Shown here piece after piece: positions 1 through 13,400 of a DNA stretch of 64,000 nt. The position numbers were made by a program, and so were the translations under genes. Below the pieces are notes generated by a model. That model made no database searches. It was not told the DNA's origin and saw only the letters and a program-made list of their open reading frames with translations. Source of the stretch: Hippopus hippopus (Eukaryota > Mollusca > Bivalvia > Cardiida > Cardiidae); the NCBI GenBank assembly GCA_946811185.2, contig OX328106.1, positions 7,916,777 to 7,980,776 of the forward strand, given 5' to 3'. Within the stretch, counting starts at the first letter, position 1; the number at the start of each line of letters is the position of its first letter.

Positions 1-379
1 TGGATTTTACTATCGACTTGAAGGTATCATTTGAGTTATTCAGCAGGACAAGGGTTAATAACCCTGAAGAAAATAGGCAATTGAAAGCATCATGGGACAA
101 GGACAAAATTCTGGTAGACAGTATTTTCTCCTATTCCAACAGTGTTTTCAATCATAAGAGTAAACTTCAGCTCATTTGTATCAATTTCTGAATTGTTGTC
201 TGTAGATACATTTAAAGAGCCTAAACCTTGTCATATGGGGAAGGAATGAATAACAAAATATTAGCATCCATTTAATTACCATTTTTTATTGAAAAACAAA
301 AAGTAATTTATGCATAGATGGTGGACATAGACTAATCTAAACAATCTTACAAAAATTAACTCCCTTCTAAATGTGGATC

Positions 380-575
380 TGGGGTCCTGCATGGCTTACT
401 AGTAAAGTTTAGGACTTGTTACCTGATGGCCATATGTTTTTTCTGTGGGAGTGTCCTTAGGCAAGACACTTCAGAGCCCTAGCCTAGTACTGCTGAAACC
501 CAGACATACATGAATAAGCTAGCTGTAGCAGTTATATGACTGAAATGTTGAAAGCGACATTAAACGCCATTCAAT
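380..575 (+). repeat. SINE-like repeat
   Basis: The block has a middle reading agtgtccttaggcaagacac and a tail with ttaaacgcc followed by aataaatcaaa. This arrangement is typical of invertebrate tRNA-derived SINE bodies. A related block lies at about 54760-54920. No clear A or B box is seen, so the 5' end may be missing. Confidence 0.45.
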
Positions 576-1354
576 AAATCAAAAGTGGATCTAACATTGG
601 CCTCCTGCAAGGGTAACCTTTATCTGACATTTCTGTCAGCCTCACAAAATGTAGCTTTTAAGTTTTTGAAAACACTGGTAGACAAACAGATTTTTTTTTT
701 CATTCTTACCAAAGTCATTTTTCCCCATTCCATAACACCATAAAGGATACAACTTGTTTTGACTATGGTAACTGTGGCTATATTATCCCATTTTGAAGGA
801 TATGTTCAGAAAAACTTTTGAAACAACTTTTCCAACTGGCTGAGCTTTATTTGGCTGTACTAAAAATCAAGGGTTTTCAGATGGATTAGTGATTGTGGCT
901 TTTGTCTGAGATTATGCTTTAAGTCAGATTGAAAATATCAACAGCTCACACTAGAGTTTGTAAACATGTGAGCTTAAATAAATACACTAAACATGATGAC
1001 TATATTTTCCTTTACCATAACATTTTCAGCACTTCTAAAATCATTATTAATCATCATAATGCAAGACACTTTTGAAATATTGAAACTTCTGTACTCAGAT
1101 ATCAAGGTTTTGATTTTCAAAACAGCATTTTACAAACCTAGTCAGACTATAAACACAACACTTTCTAAACTTTCGTATAGTGGGTATAATCACATAGACT
1201 GCAAACAATTCAAATCTAAAATAGTGTGCCTATAGAAGTGAGATTTTACTATGTTAGTGGTCTGATTTTAATCTACTCTTGCTAAAAAAGGAAACAAACT
1301 GATCTCATTCTGAAGTATAAAGCATGTATTGTTTTGAAACTAGTATGATTTAGT
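576..1354. other. AT-rich DNA, no gene seen
   Basis: Short ORFs here have no recognisable composition or motif. I see no RNA gene or clear repeat boundary. Confidence 0.5.
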
Positions 1355-1500
1355 TTAAAACCTTACAAAACAATCCCAACTTTAAACGATCCTGAGGAAG
1401 AAAGCTTTTAAAAAGAATTTCGGAATATGAGAAAATGCTGGTAACCAGCATTTTTCCTTTTCCCACAATGTCTTCAAACCTTCCAAAAATAAAATTCATA
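1355..1500. repeat. MITE family A, diverged copy
   Basis: The core hairpin at about 1424-1472 (gagaaaatgctggtaacc against its complement) matches the family A palindrome. The right arm is truncated and runs into the family E element. Confidence 0.6.
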
Positions 1501-1516
1501 TTATAAGTCACATTTC

Positions 1517-1740
1517 GATGGCTCAGCGCGAAAGGGTTGTAACTATGATTTTTTTCAAAATCCACTTTTTTGCATAAAATGAATGCAAAGACATTGATAC
1601 ATAACCTGTAAAAAAGAGAAGTCTGGGAAACTGTCAGAAATTCTTATATCTTAAAATTTGTCCTAAGGTTGTAACTCAAATTGGTCTTGGGTATTTACGT
1701 GAAAGGGTTGTAACTCAAGTTACAACCCTTTCACGCTGAA
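1517..1740. repeat. MITE family E with CAGCG...GGTTGTAAC termini
   Basis: The left end cagcgcgaaagggttgtaac and the right end gttacaaccctttcacgctg are inverted copies of one another. The right end also forms a palindrome around aactcaagtt. A second copy is at 6821-7104. Confidence 0.6.
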
Positions 1741-2159
1741 CTTTAAGATACTGCACTTATTATATGATGCTACAACTCACCTGATAAAAAGAAGATAGTG
1801 TATTGTAAAATCAATATTTCCTTTATCAATCTGCAGACATGTACTAAACAATTATTTAAATCTACATGGAACCGTAGATAGTGTTTTGACCAGAAATGTA
1901 TAGAATTTTTATATAGATCCCTATTATGATGAACTAGTACATACAGATATTTTTCCAAACCTCTGGAGGAATGATACTTCATTCAAAGGTAGGTCCAATT
2001 CTCTAGATCTTATATCATTTTCATTTAATTTATTATTTAGAAGCATTTTCTTCCTTGATTTTTTTTTAAAATCTCTTATTTTTTTTGTCTGTCTCTCTGT
2101 TTATCTACTTCCCTCCCACTTCAACCCTTTAATGAACAAACCTACATTTTAAGCATTTC

Positions 2160-2334
2160 ACAATAGAAGTCTTTTGAAAACATTATGGGAAAAGGATAAA
2201 TTGCTCATAAGAAGCAATTCAACCTTTTCCCACTAGATCTATGTCTTCTACTATATTTTAGGACTTTCTGTTATTTTTACTAAATTTGAAATTTTAGAAG
2301 AGTCTAAAATATTTTGTTTAGTAAAGAGCTAACC
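2160..2334. repeat. MITE family A, diverged copy
   Basis: Contains cttttgaaaacattatggga, the central arms with a shortened palindrome, and a right end reading gtctaaaatattttgtttagtaaagagc. Confidence 0.55.
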
Positions 2335-2435
2335 TATGATAACAAGGTTACTGGGAAAACTGGGAAAACTCTGCAGGGTACTCTGACCAGCCATGATATA
2401 GATGTTCTGGTCATACAAAATCAAGGAAATAACTT

Positions 2436-2662
2436 CTTTAACTCTTTACCACACAATCCTAAGAAAGAATCCTTTTGAAAACATTGTGGGAAAAGGAGAA
2501 AATGCTGGTAACCAGCTAACCAGCATTTTCTCCTTCTCCCACAATGTTTCCTACTGTGCTGGAAACAAATTTCAAGTTTTGAGTTACGTTTATTTTGTCA
2601 TCTGCTAGTACTTTCAGTTTGGACCAGTCTAAAATTTTGTTGTATGGAAAAGTGTTAAGTTT
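2436..2662. repeat. MITE family A, near-complete copy
   Basis: About 227 bp. It starts ttaactctttaccacacaat and ends with a degraded complement (tgttgtatggaaaagtgttaa). In the centre is a long palindrome in which gggaaaaggagaaaatgctg is mirrored. The unit is non-coding, with no transposase; its mobilising family is unknown. Confidence 0.75.
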
Positions 2663-2959
2663 CTTAAAGAAGACATGTTTGCAATTCAAGATGTTGCTAT
2701 TACAGTTAAATATTTGAAGAGGCATATCGATCTATCATAGAAGCTAGAGAAGAGCTACATTTATGATCAAACTTCTTGCAGTCTGATCTTATCTGCACTT
2801 TCCTGAAAGTCTACCAAACAACAATTTTTTACCCTTCAAACATGAAAGGACTTGCAGTCAACATTTTTAGATCTAGTAATGATGGACAGAAAGTCTCTAG
2901 TAGGATAGAAACAATTTCTTCTTTACCCACAATGATTCCACACAACATTGCCTGAAGGC

Positions 2960-3166
2960 ATTACATGTCTGCTGTGGATATCTTTAGAAAACACTGAGGG
3001 AAAAGAAGAAATAGCACATAAACAATTTCTCTTATTTCCACAATGTATTCAACCTTATCAGAGAACTAAAGTTCATAAGTAAAGTATCAGATTTTGATTT
3101 TTCCCCTGCAATATCTCTTTCAATTTGGGAGACTCTAAAATTTATCATTTGAGAAGGGGTCAAGTT
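2960..3166. repeat. MITE family A, strongly diverged copy
   Basis: Retains ttagaaaacactgagggaaa, an interrupted central palindrome and the gactctaaaattt right arm. It ends about 45 bp upstream of the transposase start. Confidence 0.45.
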
Positions 3167-3211
3167 TGAGTAATTTCCGAAATATTATTTCCATTATGTT
3201 CCAGATTTAAA

Positions 3212-6078
3212 ATGATAATCCAGGCATCTGTGCATCAGGGACATGAAAGGTTTAAGGGCTCAGGGCGCCAGTGTGTTGCCAATGCTGCTACTGCAATCAT
3301 ACAGTCCAGTAAAGTCAAGCCAAAATTGTGGAACACAAAATTTCTTGATTTCATACTTGCTACTGGTGATGATCTTTACATGACTCTAGAAAATCATGGT
3401 GTGAAATATCTCACTCATCAAGACTTACCAGATTCTATTGCAACCCTCTGCCCTAGTTTTAATGGTATGGTTGATGGAAAGACTGAAGGACTGTTATATT
3501 CATTATATGATGCTCTCCAGTGTGCCCTTAACAATGAAACTGCATGTTTATTTACAATGGGGAGACATGTCCCATTTTATACCACTGCAATCATGCATTA
3601 TGATGGACAGTACTTCTTCTTCGATTCACACAGTAGAGGATGCAATGGGTTGTCATGTCCTGATGGGAAAGCTTGTTTAAGCAGTTTCATTGATTTAAAA
3701 ACATTGTGTTGTTTTATTCAAGACCTAGCAAAGTCTCTACTATTGGATCAGTCATGCTTATTTGAGGCAACGCCGTTTAAGCCAGTCTTTAAAACCGATT
3801 CTTGCTCTGACAGTGAGTCAAAATCAGACTCTGATTTCTCTGGATTTGACTCAATGTCAGAGGGGGAATATGCATGTAGAATGTTTATAGCTGAGGAATT
3901 AGTGACTAAAGCTATCAATGCATCTCCAAGTCTCTCAGAAGTTTCCTCTGTTTCTGATTTAGACAATTTCAGTGATTTAGATAGTTCACTCATTGAAAAT
4001 GGTATTGCAGATACAGAGAATAGTTTCTCATTTTTGCAAAATATTGATGAAAATGTGTTTGATCAACTTCATCATAGTAACAATCCAGTAGATTCAAGTG
4101 ACAGTGACAAAGAAGTTGATACTGGTGAAAGTGATAATGCTGATGATTCAGATTATCACCCTTGCCAAGTATCAACTTCTGAATCAGACTCAGACAGTGA
4201 CAATATCCCATTGGCTTGTTATGTAAGACAAAAAGATGCCAGGGCTCCCCTTTCAGTTATTACCAATCAGGGTGAGAACATTGAAAAAGAAAAAAACAAA
4301 AGTAGTGAAATTAATTTATGCACTGATGAAACTTCTAGATGCAGAAAGAGAAAGAAAAATTTTGAAAAATGGAAGAGAACAGTATCTAAAAGGAGATGTA
4401 ATTCAGGTCTAAATTATATTGATAAATTTGGAAACGAAAAGTCTCCACGTAAACTTAAAAGAACATGTGGACCTACATGCAGATACAAACGCTCTTTTAA
4501 TTTTAAAGAGTCTGAAAGAGAAAAGATTTTTCATTATTTCTGGCAACTTGGTGAAATAACCAAACAAAGGCAATTTTTGCAAATGTTTGCCAACAGGGAA
4601 ACTAAAAAGCAAATTTCAGTAGAGAACAGTAGAAGGCAATTTTCCATTAAATGGACTCTTCCACAAAATCCAAACATACATACTCAGCCAGCCATTAGAG
4701 TCTGTAAAACTTTTTTCTTAAATACTCTAGGTATATCTGATAAGATGGTGTCTACAACATTTAAGAAAACAATGTTTGGAGTGTGTGAAGATGACAAAAG
4801 GGGGCTGTATAAAAATAGACCAAATAAAACTCCTGAAACTCAATTAAAGATTGTACGAGAACATATATCTACATTAGAGAAGGTCACTAGTCATTACTGT
4901 CGCAAAGACACCAAAAAGGAATATCTTCCTGCAAATTTGAACCAGGCCAAATTGTATAGGCTGTATTGTGAATATTGCATAGGTTTAAACTCCATGCCTG
5001 TCAGTAAATATGTTTACACTGACATCTTTAATAATGAATTTAACCTAGCTTTTCATAAGCCGCTGAAAGATCAATGTGATGTCTGTGTGTCTTTTGATAA
5101 TGCATGTCAGGAAGAAAAAGTTAAAATGAAAGCCATGTTTGAAAGCCACCTGAGGAACAAAGAACTTGCACGTTTGAATAAATCCAAAGATAAAGAAATG
5201 GCAAAGAAAAATATTGATAAAGATGTTGTAGTTTGCTGCTTTGACTTGGAAGAGGTGTTATTGACCCCACACTCATTTGAGTCTTGCTTACATTATTCAA
5301 GAAGATTGAATACTTATAATTTCACAATTTATGATATGGGTTCAGCTGACGGCCATTGCTTTGTTTGGAATGAAGCAATGGCTGGCAGAGGAGTCTGTGA
5401 AATTGCCACATGCTTATTAATCTTCTTTGAAACTATGTCAAAGAAAGGAAAGAAGAAATTTATATGTTATTCTGACAACTGTGCATCCCAAAATAAAAAT
5501 AGATTTTTTCTAACTATACTGTGGTATTGTTTGCAAAAGTTTAAACTTAGCAGCATTACACAAAAATACATGGAAAGGGTCATACCCAAAATGAGGGAGA
5601 TGCTATTCATGCTACAATAGAAAATGCATCCAAAAATGTCAAGATTTACACCACCTCACAGTGGGCTTCTGTTATGCGTTCAGCAAGGCCTAAAAGGCCT
5701 TACATTGTGCATGAATTAAGTCATGCAGACTTCTATGATTTCAAAAATCTAGCACAATTGATAAAGAATTTTGACAATAATAGTGAAAATACAAAAGTAT
5801 ATTGGCAAAAAATTAAGGTGTTGACTTTAACAGCTGAATTTCCAAATCAGTATCAGTATCAAACTGATTATGATGGTAAAGTATTTGTTGTTGATCTCTT
5901 TGAAAAACTGCGTCTAAGAGATATTCCTCTGCCTACAAGAATTAATCTTCAACCTCTAAATAAAGGAGACAGTCATCAAGTCTCAAAAGATAAATATCAT
6001 GATTTGCTCAAGTTATGTCAGAAGCAAATTATTCCCAGAGTTCATCACAGTTTTTATCTTTTGTTGCCACATGAATAA
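3212..6078 (+). pseudogene. DDE-type transposase with N-terminal cysteine-protease-like domain, one frameshift
   Basis: Reads as an 802-codon frame followed, after a one-base shift near 5574-5580, by the rest of the protein to 6078. The final 134 codons of that second frame start at 5674. Residues 1-180 resemble the herpesvirus tegument-type deubiquitinase fold found in some eukaryotic transposons: Cys21 in G-R-Q-C, and Asp138/His140 in F-D-S-H-S-R. Residues ~190-350 are a Ser/Asp/Glu-rich linker; ~360-420 are basic with clustered Cys. The C-terminal half has the layout of an invertebrate DDE transposase family: candidate acidic residues are Asp678 (C-F-D-L-E), Asp755 (Y-S-D-N-C) and a Glu after the shift, near 5620. 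The frame is otherwise open over about 950 codons, so the copy is young or recently lost. I did not find convincing terminal repeats. The protease assignment is by motif only. Confidence 0.7.
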
Positions 6079-6275
6079 GCCATTGTGTAAATTAGTGCAT
6101 CACTGTTAGTATGTTTCTTTGTTTTTTGTTCCTCAACAACCAAGTATAAGATTTGTTTTGTGCATTTTTAGGCTTGAAACAGGCTTAGGTTAAAAAACTT
6201 ATAACCTCTACTGTGGATGACTTATTGGATGAGCTTTTTTCCCATTGTCCACAATGTTTTAAACATCATCAACAT

Positions 6276-6508
6276 CATTTAACTCTTTACCACACAACAA
6301 AATGTTAGACTGGTTCAAATTGAAAGCATTTGCAGACAACAAAATAAAGGTGAATGAAAAAGTGAAATTTGTTCTGGGAAAGGTAGAAAACACTGTGGGA
6401 AAAGGAGAAAATGCTGGTTACCAGCATTTTCTCCTTTTCCCGTAGTGTTTTCAAAAGGCTTATTTCTCATGGGCGTCAAAAGTAGGGATTGTGTGGTAAT
6501 GGGTTAAG
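6276..6508. repeat. MITE family A, complete copy (inverted)
   Basis: About 233 bp from tttaactctttaccacacaa to gattgtgtggtaatgggtta, with a perfect central palindrome at about 6395-6445. Its orientation is opposite to the 2436 copy. Confidence 0.75.
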
Positions 6509-6614
6509 ATCATTGAAAATACGACTTACTTTATGAAATTGGATTTTGATATGGAATTTATCAAATGAGCTGTAAAACAATATCATAAATGATGTAAAAT
6601 TCAAGAAAATTGAT

Positions 6615-6810
6615 CCTTTGACATAATGTCTTTCAAAATGTAAAAAAAGAGAAATTGCTCGTGTAGAGCAATTTCTCCTTTTCCCACAATGTTTTCTACC
6701 CAATTAGAGGACTTTGCACCATTTCCACTGAATTTATTGTTACCATCTGCATACTCTTTTTTTAGTTTGATACTGTCTAAAATATTTAATTTCAGTAGGA
6801 CTTGAATATA
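6615..6810. repeat. MITE family A, partial copy
   Basis: The central hairpin (gagaaattgctcgtgtagag against agagcaatttctc) is followed by a right arm with atactgtctaaaatatttaa. Confidence 0.55.
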
Positions 6811-6820
6811 ATATTGTATC

Positions 6821-7104
6821 CAGTGTGAAACGGTTGTAACTTGGAGTTACAACCGTTTCACACTGAAAAATATTGAGACAATATCCATTTTTGAGAGGGA
6901 ATAAGGTTGTAACTCAAACTTTTGTCAAAATACTCTTTCTTGGACAAAATATTTTGAAATGACTGTTTAATCATGTTTATTTACAGTTCATATTTATGTT
7001 TCTCTGTTTTCAGTCAATAAAATTCATCATTGACAAAAATAATTAGTTTTTTGTCTCTCCTGTAAAATTTTGTAAAACCTACTTACAACCCTTTCGCGCT
7101 GAGC
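6821..7104. repeat. MITE family E, second copy
   Basis: The left end is a 45-bp palindrome (gtgtgaaacggttgtaactt with its mirror to cacactg). The right end reads cttacaaccctttcgcgctg. Opposite orientation to 1517-1740. Confidence 0.6.
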
Positions 7105-7182
7105 CATCGATTTATTCTGTCATCAGCAAATGCTTTCCATTTGGACAAGTCTCAAATTTTGTTGTGTGGTAAAGAGTTAAAA
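7105..7182. repeat. MITE family A, right-arm fragment
   Basis: Only the tail is present: ggacaagtctcaaattttgt followed by tgtgtggtaaagagttaa. Confidence 0.6.
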
Positions 7183-8789
7183 AAAACACTGGAGTCCTCT
7201 CAGGGAAATAGAAACAATGGCTTTTTGTATGTAATTTCTTACTGAAAGCACATTGTCCTTTCCATGACTCTAACACCTAGGAATTTCTTCAAGGGTTCTT
7301 CCTTATTACTACACAACTTGAAACTATTAATTTCAAAATGAAATACAAAATCAAACTAGACACAACAATTTGATTGTTCAGATACAATGATTTCTTCTTT
7401 CTTTTAAAAAGAAAATTCTTGGTTTTATTCCTGACCTAAAAAAATGTTATGTAATAGTCTGAAAGGTGAAAACTAAATGGTGTGTTTAGTATTTTCTAAG
7501 ATTTAGGCCATGTGTAATTCATGAGTATTGAATATACCTTCCTTCTGTTACATAAATGAAAAATTCACCTTGCATCTTCATGAAGAAACAAGTCCAGAAA
7601 ATAATGATTTCACTAAAGAAAAGTAAGGTCAACTCATGCAGTGCCACAAAGCATGAAATTGATTGTAACTACCTTCAAGAATAATTTGATGTTTGACTGA
7701 TTTCTTTTGGTTACATTAGTTTCAACACTATTTCAGTCTTACAGTGACAACATCCCATTTATTTATGTATGGCTTGGGTTAGGCTGATTCTACGCAGTGT
7801 CTTGTCTATAGGCACTCCTACAAAATCCTGGCAAGTAGCTGCGAATAAAATCCGGGATAACTCAACCAACACCTTCACCAATCAGCTACAGTCTCACAGA
7901 ACCTCACTAAATAAATGAACAGGATTATGTCATTTCATCGCTATGTTGGTCCAAATGTAAAAAAAAGAAAAACATAGGCTGTATAGGTTCAAGCTTAGAC
8001 CTCATATTCTGCACAGTCTGAACTTAGATTATCATTCACAGTTTCAAAAAAAAAAAAAAACAGTGTTACACTTAACTATAAAAAATGGACTAATACTTAA
8101 TAATTTCAAGTTCATTTTATGAGTATTACATAAAACATAAGAGACCTACATGTAATATGCAAACTCACATTCTTGGGTCCATTTCTATTCAGTCAAAAAA
8201 ATGCAGGTGTGAATAAGTACAATGTAAAAAGTGGAATTTAGTCTCGCATATAATGAAAGCTACTGTTAAAGTGTGATGGGATTTTGACATTTTGTCAGTG
8301 ATTATGTAAGTTTTATTAATTTACATATAGATGTAGATTCCTTTTTGAAGTTTTGAGCCACGTCTTTGTGAATTTGAATCATATTACATTATTGAACCAC
8401 TGCAGGTACATGTGCAAAAAAAAAAAAAAAAAACATGACGTAGCATGATGAGATACTTGAAACTTAATATTAACAGTGATAAAACGGCTATTCATTACTT
8501 CCAATGCAGTTTTGAGTGAATCCATTTTCATGGTCTCAAGAAAAGAATTAAAATCATCACTCATCACCTGGAAGAACATAGTCCAGATATTATTTGCTTT
8601 TTGATATCTGCAAATCCCTGCCCTGGGTACAGATGAAGCAGCCAAAATGGACCAAGATCACACTCAGTGTGACAAGTTGCCATGCAAAATGAAAATTGAC
8701 CTATACATAACTAAAATGAAACTTTCAAGTCATTAGTACAAATCCAAATATTTCTATTTCAAAGTTATTTTGTGGTGAAAATACCTCCT
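7183..8789. other. AT-rich intergenic DNA, no gene seen
   Basis: Holds poly(A) runs (about 8045-8060 and 8415-8432) and short ORFs without recognisable features. Confidence 0.5.
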
Positions 8790-8890
8790 TACCGGGCAGT
8801 ATAGATCAAAGATCAGACTGCAAGTTCAGTGCAATCTGATCTTGATCTACATTGTCTGCTAAAGGTCCTTGAGTTGCACTTAGCAGTCTA
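8790..8890. repeat. MITE family C hairpin
   Basis: A hairpin in which atcaaagatcagactgcaag is mirrored by gcaatctgatcttgatctac, close to aggtccttgagttgcactta. Family C recurs at ten or so places in the window. Confidence 0.65.
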
Positions 8891-10130
8891 ATAGTTACAG
8901 GAATTGGTCCCTCTACATAAAACTTTAAAAACTATAGGCATACTTTCATTCTGAGGTTTGAATTACTTGCTGTTTACATGAAGCACAGACTTTACCGTCT
9001 CTAGTATGGCTTGAGCAGCAGTTCATCATAAATATGTACTTTATTAAATAAAGTACATATACTTCCATCTCAAAGCATAATAAACATATCAAAGAATTTA
9101 AATCTACATGTCCAAATAGTAAGACATATAGATCTAGACTAAGATGATTCCTGTGGACCCTATATCAAACATGTCTGAAAAGTTCTGCATTCTTAATTCT
9201 TTTGCATAAAAGGTAACAAAATAAATTTCAAGCATATTAGAATTAAGGACTATGAATGGACTTTTGCACCTTGAAGGTAATTGAGTATCTGAGGCTTAAA
9301 GTCCAGGATGTTAGGTTAAGTTAGTGGATGTCCAGTTCACTGAGAAGGACACGATTTCCCATCTATAATCCTCAGTATAAATTCACGTCACGGGTTCGTA
9401 CTTGATCGGGGCCGTTTGTGAAAAAAGGATTTCTTTATGTCCCATCAATAACTGGAGAGAAATTTTGGAAGCAGTCTTGCATAAATCAAATGTCAAATAT
9501 TTTTTCATAATAGACTACACGATCTTCATTTTTTTAAACGTTTCAGAGATATGTTTCAAACAATGCGGAAATTCATCGTTGAAAAACTAGTGCTATAAGA
9601 AAGGGGGGGGGGCGTGGCAGCTAACAAGGTGCCGAATCGACTTTATGGGTTCTGTGTATTCGTTATCGAAAGGGTTTTATATTATTTACGGCCAAATTCT
9701 AGCTAGCTCTCTGAACAGTTAAAGATATTTGATATAATACAGAACTTAAAAATGTAATTTCAATAAGGAATTATTGCTTAATCTCCTTGCTTATTTCTAC
9801 AGACACAAGTTGTGAATGAACATTTCTTGAATGAAAATGGGGGCAGTCTGTGTAAACAATATTCATACGCATATGGCAACACTTAATGAAAAAAAAAAAG
9901 AACAAACTTTAAGTATTTAGAGTATTTCAAACTGACAATTTTTGTAGTTTTGACGAATTTTCGATAAAGAAATACAACATAATTTGTATGATTTGTTCAA
10001 AGTCAGAGCTGAATATCATTTGTAGATCTGTGTTGTTCGTCCCTACGCCAGACATGCAAAACTGAAAGTGAGCGCGCATGCGTCGTTATATATGATGTAT
10101 TTGGTTCCGGCCAAAACGATCACAGTAAGC
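8891..10130. other. No gene recognised; upstream of the lectin exons
   Basis: No signal-peptide exon for the lectin could be identified, although one is expected upstream of 10300. Contains a G9 run near 9604 and scattered short ORFs. Confidence 0.45.
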
Positions 10131-10205
10131 GGATTTGCTATATAACAAATCCGCTAAAAAGGAGAAAAATGCTAGTTACCAGCATTTCCTCCTTTTTTCC
10201 AACAA
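10131..10205. repeat. MITE family A core hairpin
   Basis: Two stacked palindromes: gcggatttgctatataacaa with its mirror, then aaggagaaaaatgctagtta with its mirror. Flanking family A arms are absent. Confidence 0.55.
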
Positions 10206-10299
10206 CGATTACAGTATACTGCATCATGGTCGTAATACACGTGACTATTTGGTAATTGGTAGAACTATGCTACTAGCAGTATTCTAACTCTGATTTCAG

Positions 10300-10460
10300 A
10301 TTCGCCGAGCGACAACATAGGTTGTGGACCATGGATCCGGGGTGGTCACTACTGTTACAGCTTTAGAAGCTTTGGTCAGTCTCTGAACTGGCAACAAGCT
10401 CGAGGTTTCTGCCAACAGAAAGGCGGGGACCTTCTCAAACTGGACTCGAGCGACAAGAAA
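10300..10460 (+). CDS. Lectin exon 1 (CTLD1 start)
   Basis: Acceptor ctgatttcag, donor gtgcgt. Encodes C-G-P-W...C-Y-S-F...W-Q-Q-A-R-G-F-C ending in L-D-S-S-D-K-K, the usual opening of a long-form CTLD. Enters in phase 2 (two nt finish a codon) and leaves in phase 0. Confidence 0.85.
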
Positions 10461-13400
10461 GTGCGTAAAATCTATTTGAGCCATGCTTTGTGAAAAGTAT
10501 TGACCCATGTCAGCCTACGCAGTCCGCGCAGGCTGACATGGATCGAAACTGTTTGCTATTCATATATTTTCTGCATGTCCAAGGGCCATACTACTTCATG
10601 ATCCAATCGATTGTTGGACCAAGTGGATTCTATGGATCTAGGCATATGTGATGACTTGCTTAGTATGATACATCGTGGAGATACATTAAGCCCCCTTTTC
10701 CCAGAGAGCGTCTCATTTATAACACTTCTTCAATCCAGTACCACAAAAAACTCTTTACACACCTATGTCCTGTTCATGAAGAAACTTGAGTGTCTTTCTT
10801 TGCTGAAATTCGCCAATGGACGCAGGTTCTTACCTAAGTTAAGTTCCTTGAGGAGCATTTAACAAACATTAACAGACTTTAAAAACGTTCTCAAATCTTA
10901 AGTTGACGCAACGTTTCAGACTCAACTTACCAACACAGAAATGGACTAAACTCAGTTTTCAGATTTAAGTCCATTATTTTTCTGAGTTGAGTCTTAAACA
11001 CCGTGTCATCTCAGGATTTAAAAATGTTACTAAAGTCTTACTGTTAGTAAAATGCGTCTCAAATAATGCACCCCACTTCAGTTGGAAAATAAGTCTGTCA
11101 GTGTATTTGAGCAAAATAAGGGACTAAAGTTTTAATGATAGTAAAATGCGTCTACGAACCCAAATTAAGTTGGAAAATAAGTCTGTTGGGAATTTGAGAA
11201 AAAATAAGACATCTAAGTTTTTTTTTTTTTTTTTTTCACGAATCCGGGCCTTGCTATTTTAAACAATGTGGGCAAAGCAATACATGAAATTACTTGTTGA
11301 AGCATTAGTGTTTCTTGTCCCCCCACATTTCATTTTTTCATCATCAAGAGAAAAAACATGAGATATCTGACTGTGTACTAGTATTACATCTTGAATAGAT
11401 TGTTTGGTAACAGGTTGAGTATTAGACAGCTGAGTTAGTAAATTATTTAACACTTCTCCAATCATACAATGAATGCTTTTTTTACATACATGCTTTTTTT
11501 AACAATATGGGGGGAGGGGAACTGAGTTCATGTAATTATTTGTTTCGAGCGTCTGTTGCTTCTTTTCCACAATGTTTTTTTTTTTTTCATCCAGACAAAG
11601 CATAAGATATTTATCCATGTTTCCTGTAGCAGCGGTACACCTGAAAGAGATTATTTGGTAACAGGTTAGCTATTTTATGGCTAGTTAAAGGCCTAGTAGC
11701 AACCAAAAGAAAACAGAGCAGATGTGTACATGCATTTTGACTTTAAAACATACCATATAAAAGTATGGAAACTGTCTTGAAGATAACAGTCTGTTATTGT
11801 ATAGTCGGTCCAAAAAGTGTAAGTCCCTGGCAGAGAAATGAATTTTAAAAGTAGGTTAAAAGTTGCCAGGTTGTTTTATCTTTTGTTCACTTTTTACCAG
11901 GTTTAAAACCCATTTTTCTGTCAACGACTAACACTTGGACCGACTGTACAATAATAGATTGTCATCTTCACTATACTTTCCATAGTTTTAAAAGGTATCA
12001 CTTTAATTCAAATACAGTATAACACCGACACTGTTTACTTTTGGCCACTACTAGGGCTTTAAGTGAAATATGAGCTATGCCTTTAGTCACGCTTCTCCAT
12101 GGAAAATCATACTGAATAGGTCATCACATGATTATGGATCCTTAAACTCTATTTTTTGTAACAACCGGTTAAATCACGAAGTGCAATGGTCCTTGGACAT
12201 ACAGAAAATTTTCCATTAGCAAAAAAGTATCAACCGATGTCAGTTTGCGAGAACTGCGCAGACTGACATTGGCTGATATTTTTCAGATGCATTAAATCCG
12301 CTTTTCACAGAGCATGGCTCACCATTTCCTTTTTTTTTTTACAAACTTAGTACAGGTAACCAAGAAATATATTACATGTCTTGTTGCAATGGCATGGAAA
12401 GCAGCGATGCAAAAGACCTTATGTAATTCGTTTAGTTGTTACTCAGAAACTCAAATATTTTATGAACAGACCTGGCTGAATCAACAGTTACTCGACCCAG
12501 CCAATAACCGGGTGTTCTGGAGTGGTTTACAAAGACAAGGGGGCTCTTTTGTGTGGGCAGATGGTACTCCTATAGACCCAACTATAGTGTGAGTAAATAA
12601 TTTACTAGTATACACTCTGTCAATCAGGTTGCTAGTCCTGAAGTTTAGAATAAGAACGGAATTTTTGAATGGTAGATGAAAACGCTCCTCATTTTTGTTT
12701 TGATCCGAAGTAAATCGGGAAGAAACACAGCACTTTGAGAGTAATACGCGCGCACTAAGCATCTATATAAGCAGGTCTGTTTGTAAACGCTGAAGGATGT
12801 CTGTAATGGTTTATGTATAACTGACAAATGAACATGACCAAATCACATTCACGAAGAAAATGTCTCATACAAAATTTGATCAGTCAACCAAGTCGTATCA
12901 ACTTGATATCGACTGTAGCCATTGAAATAGAGCGCATTTTATCACATAAACTCCCCCTTTTTTTTCGGTGTAATATACTCATTACGAATTTTCTTATCAT
13001 ACAAACGTTTTAGATAAACATTATGTGACGTCAAAAGTGGTGTCATTTTATAGTTCCTTCAGGGAATTAAATCGGGGTCTATTCATGGAAATTACCACGT
13101 TCAAATGGTTATAGTTGTGAATATTATGGCCGACAATTCATGAAAATCGTTATGTGATAAAAAAATCTGATATCCGTTGGCTGTTAACCCTTAGGCTGCT
13201 GATCGCGACCGAATTACCTTTTGCGACAGTGTAGATCAACATCAGACTGTACAGAACGTGCAGTCTGATCTCTGATCTACACTGTCCGCTAAGGACATGT
13301 TTTCTTAAAGAAGTTACCTTTGAAAAAAGCAACATTTAGAATTTTACTATTTAGTTGAAATTTTCGTTTCATTTATTCAGCAGGATAAGGGTTAAGATAG

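Noticed and set aside
3748..4612. Minus-strand ORFs inside the transposase
   Set aside because: Shadows of the Ser/Asp-rich linker on the other strand.
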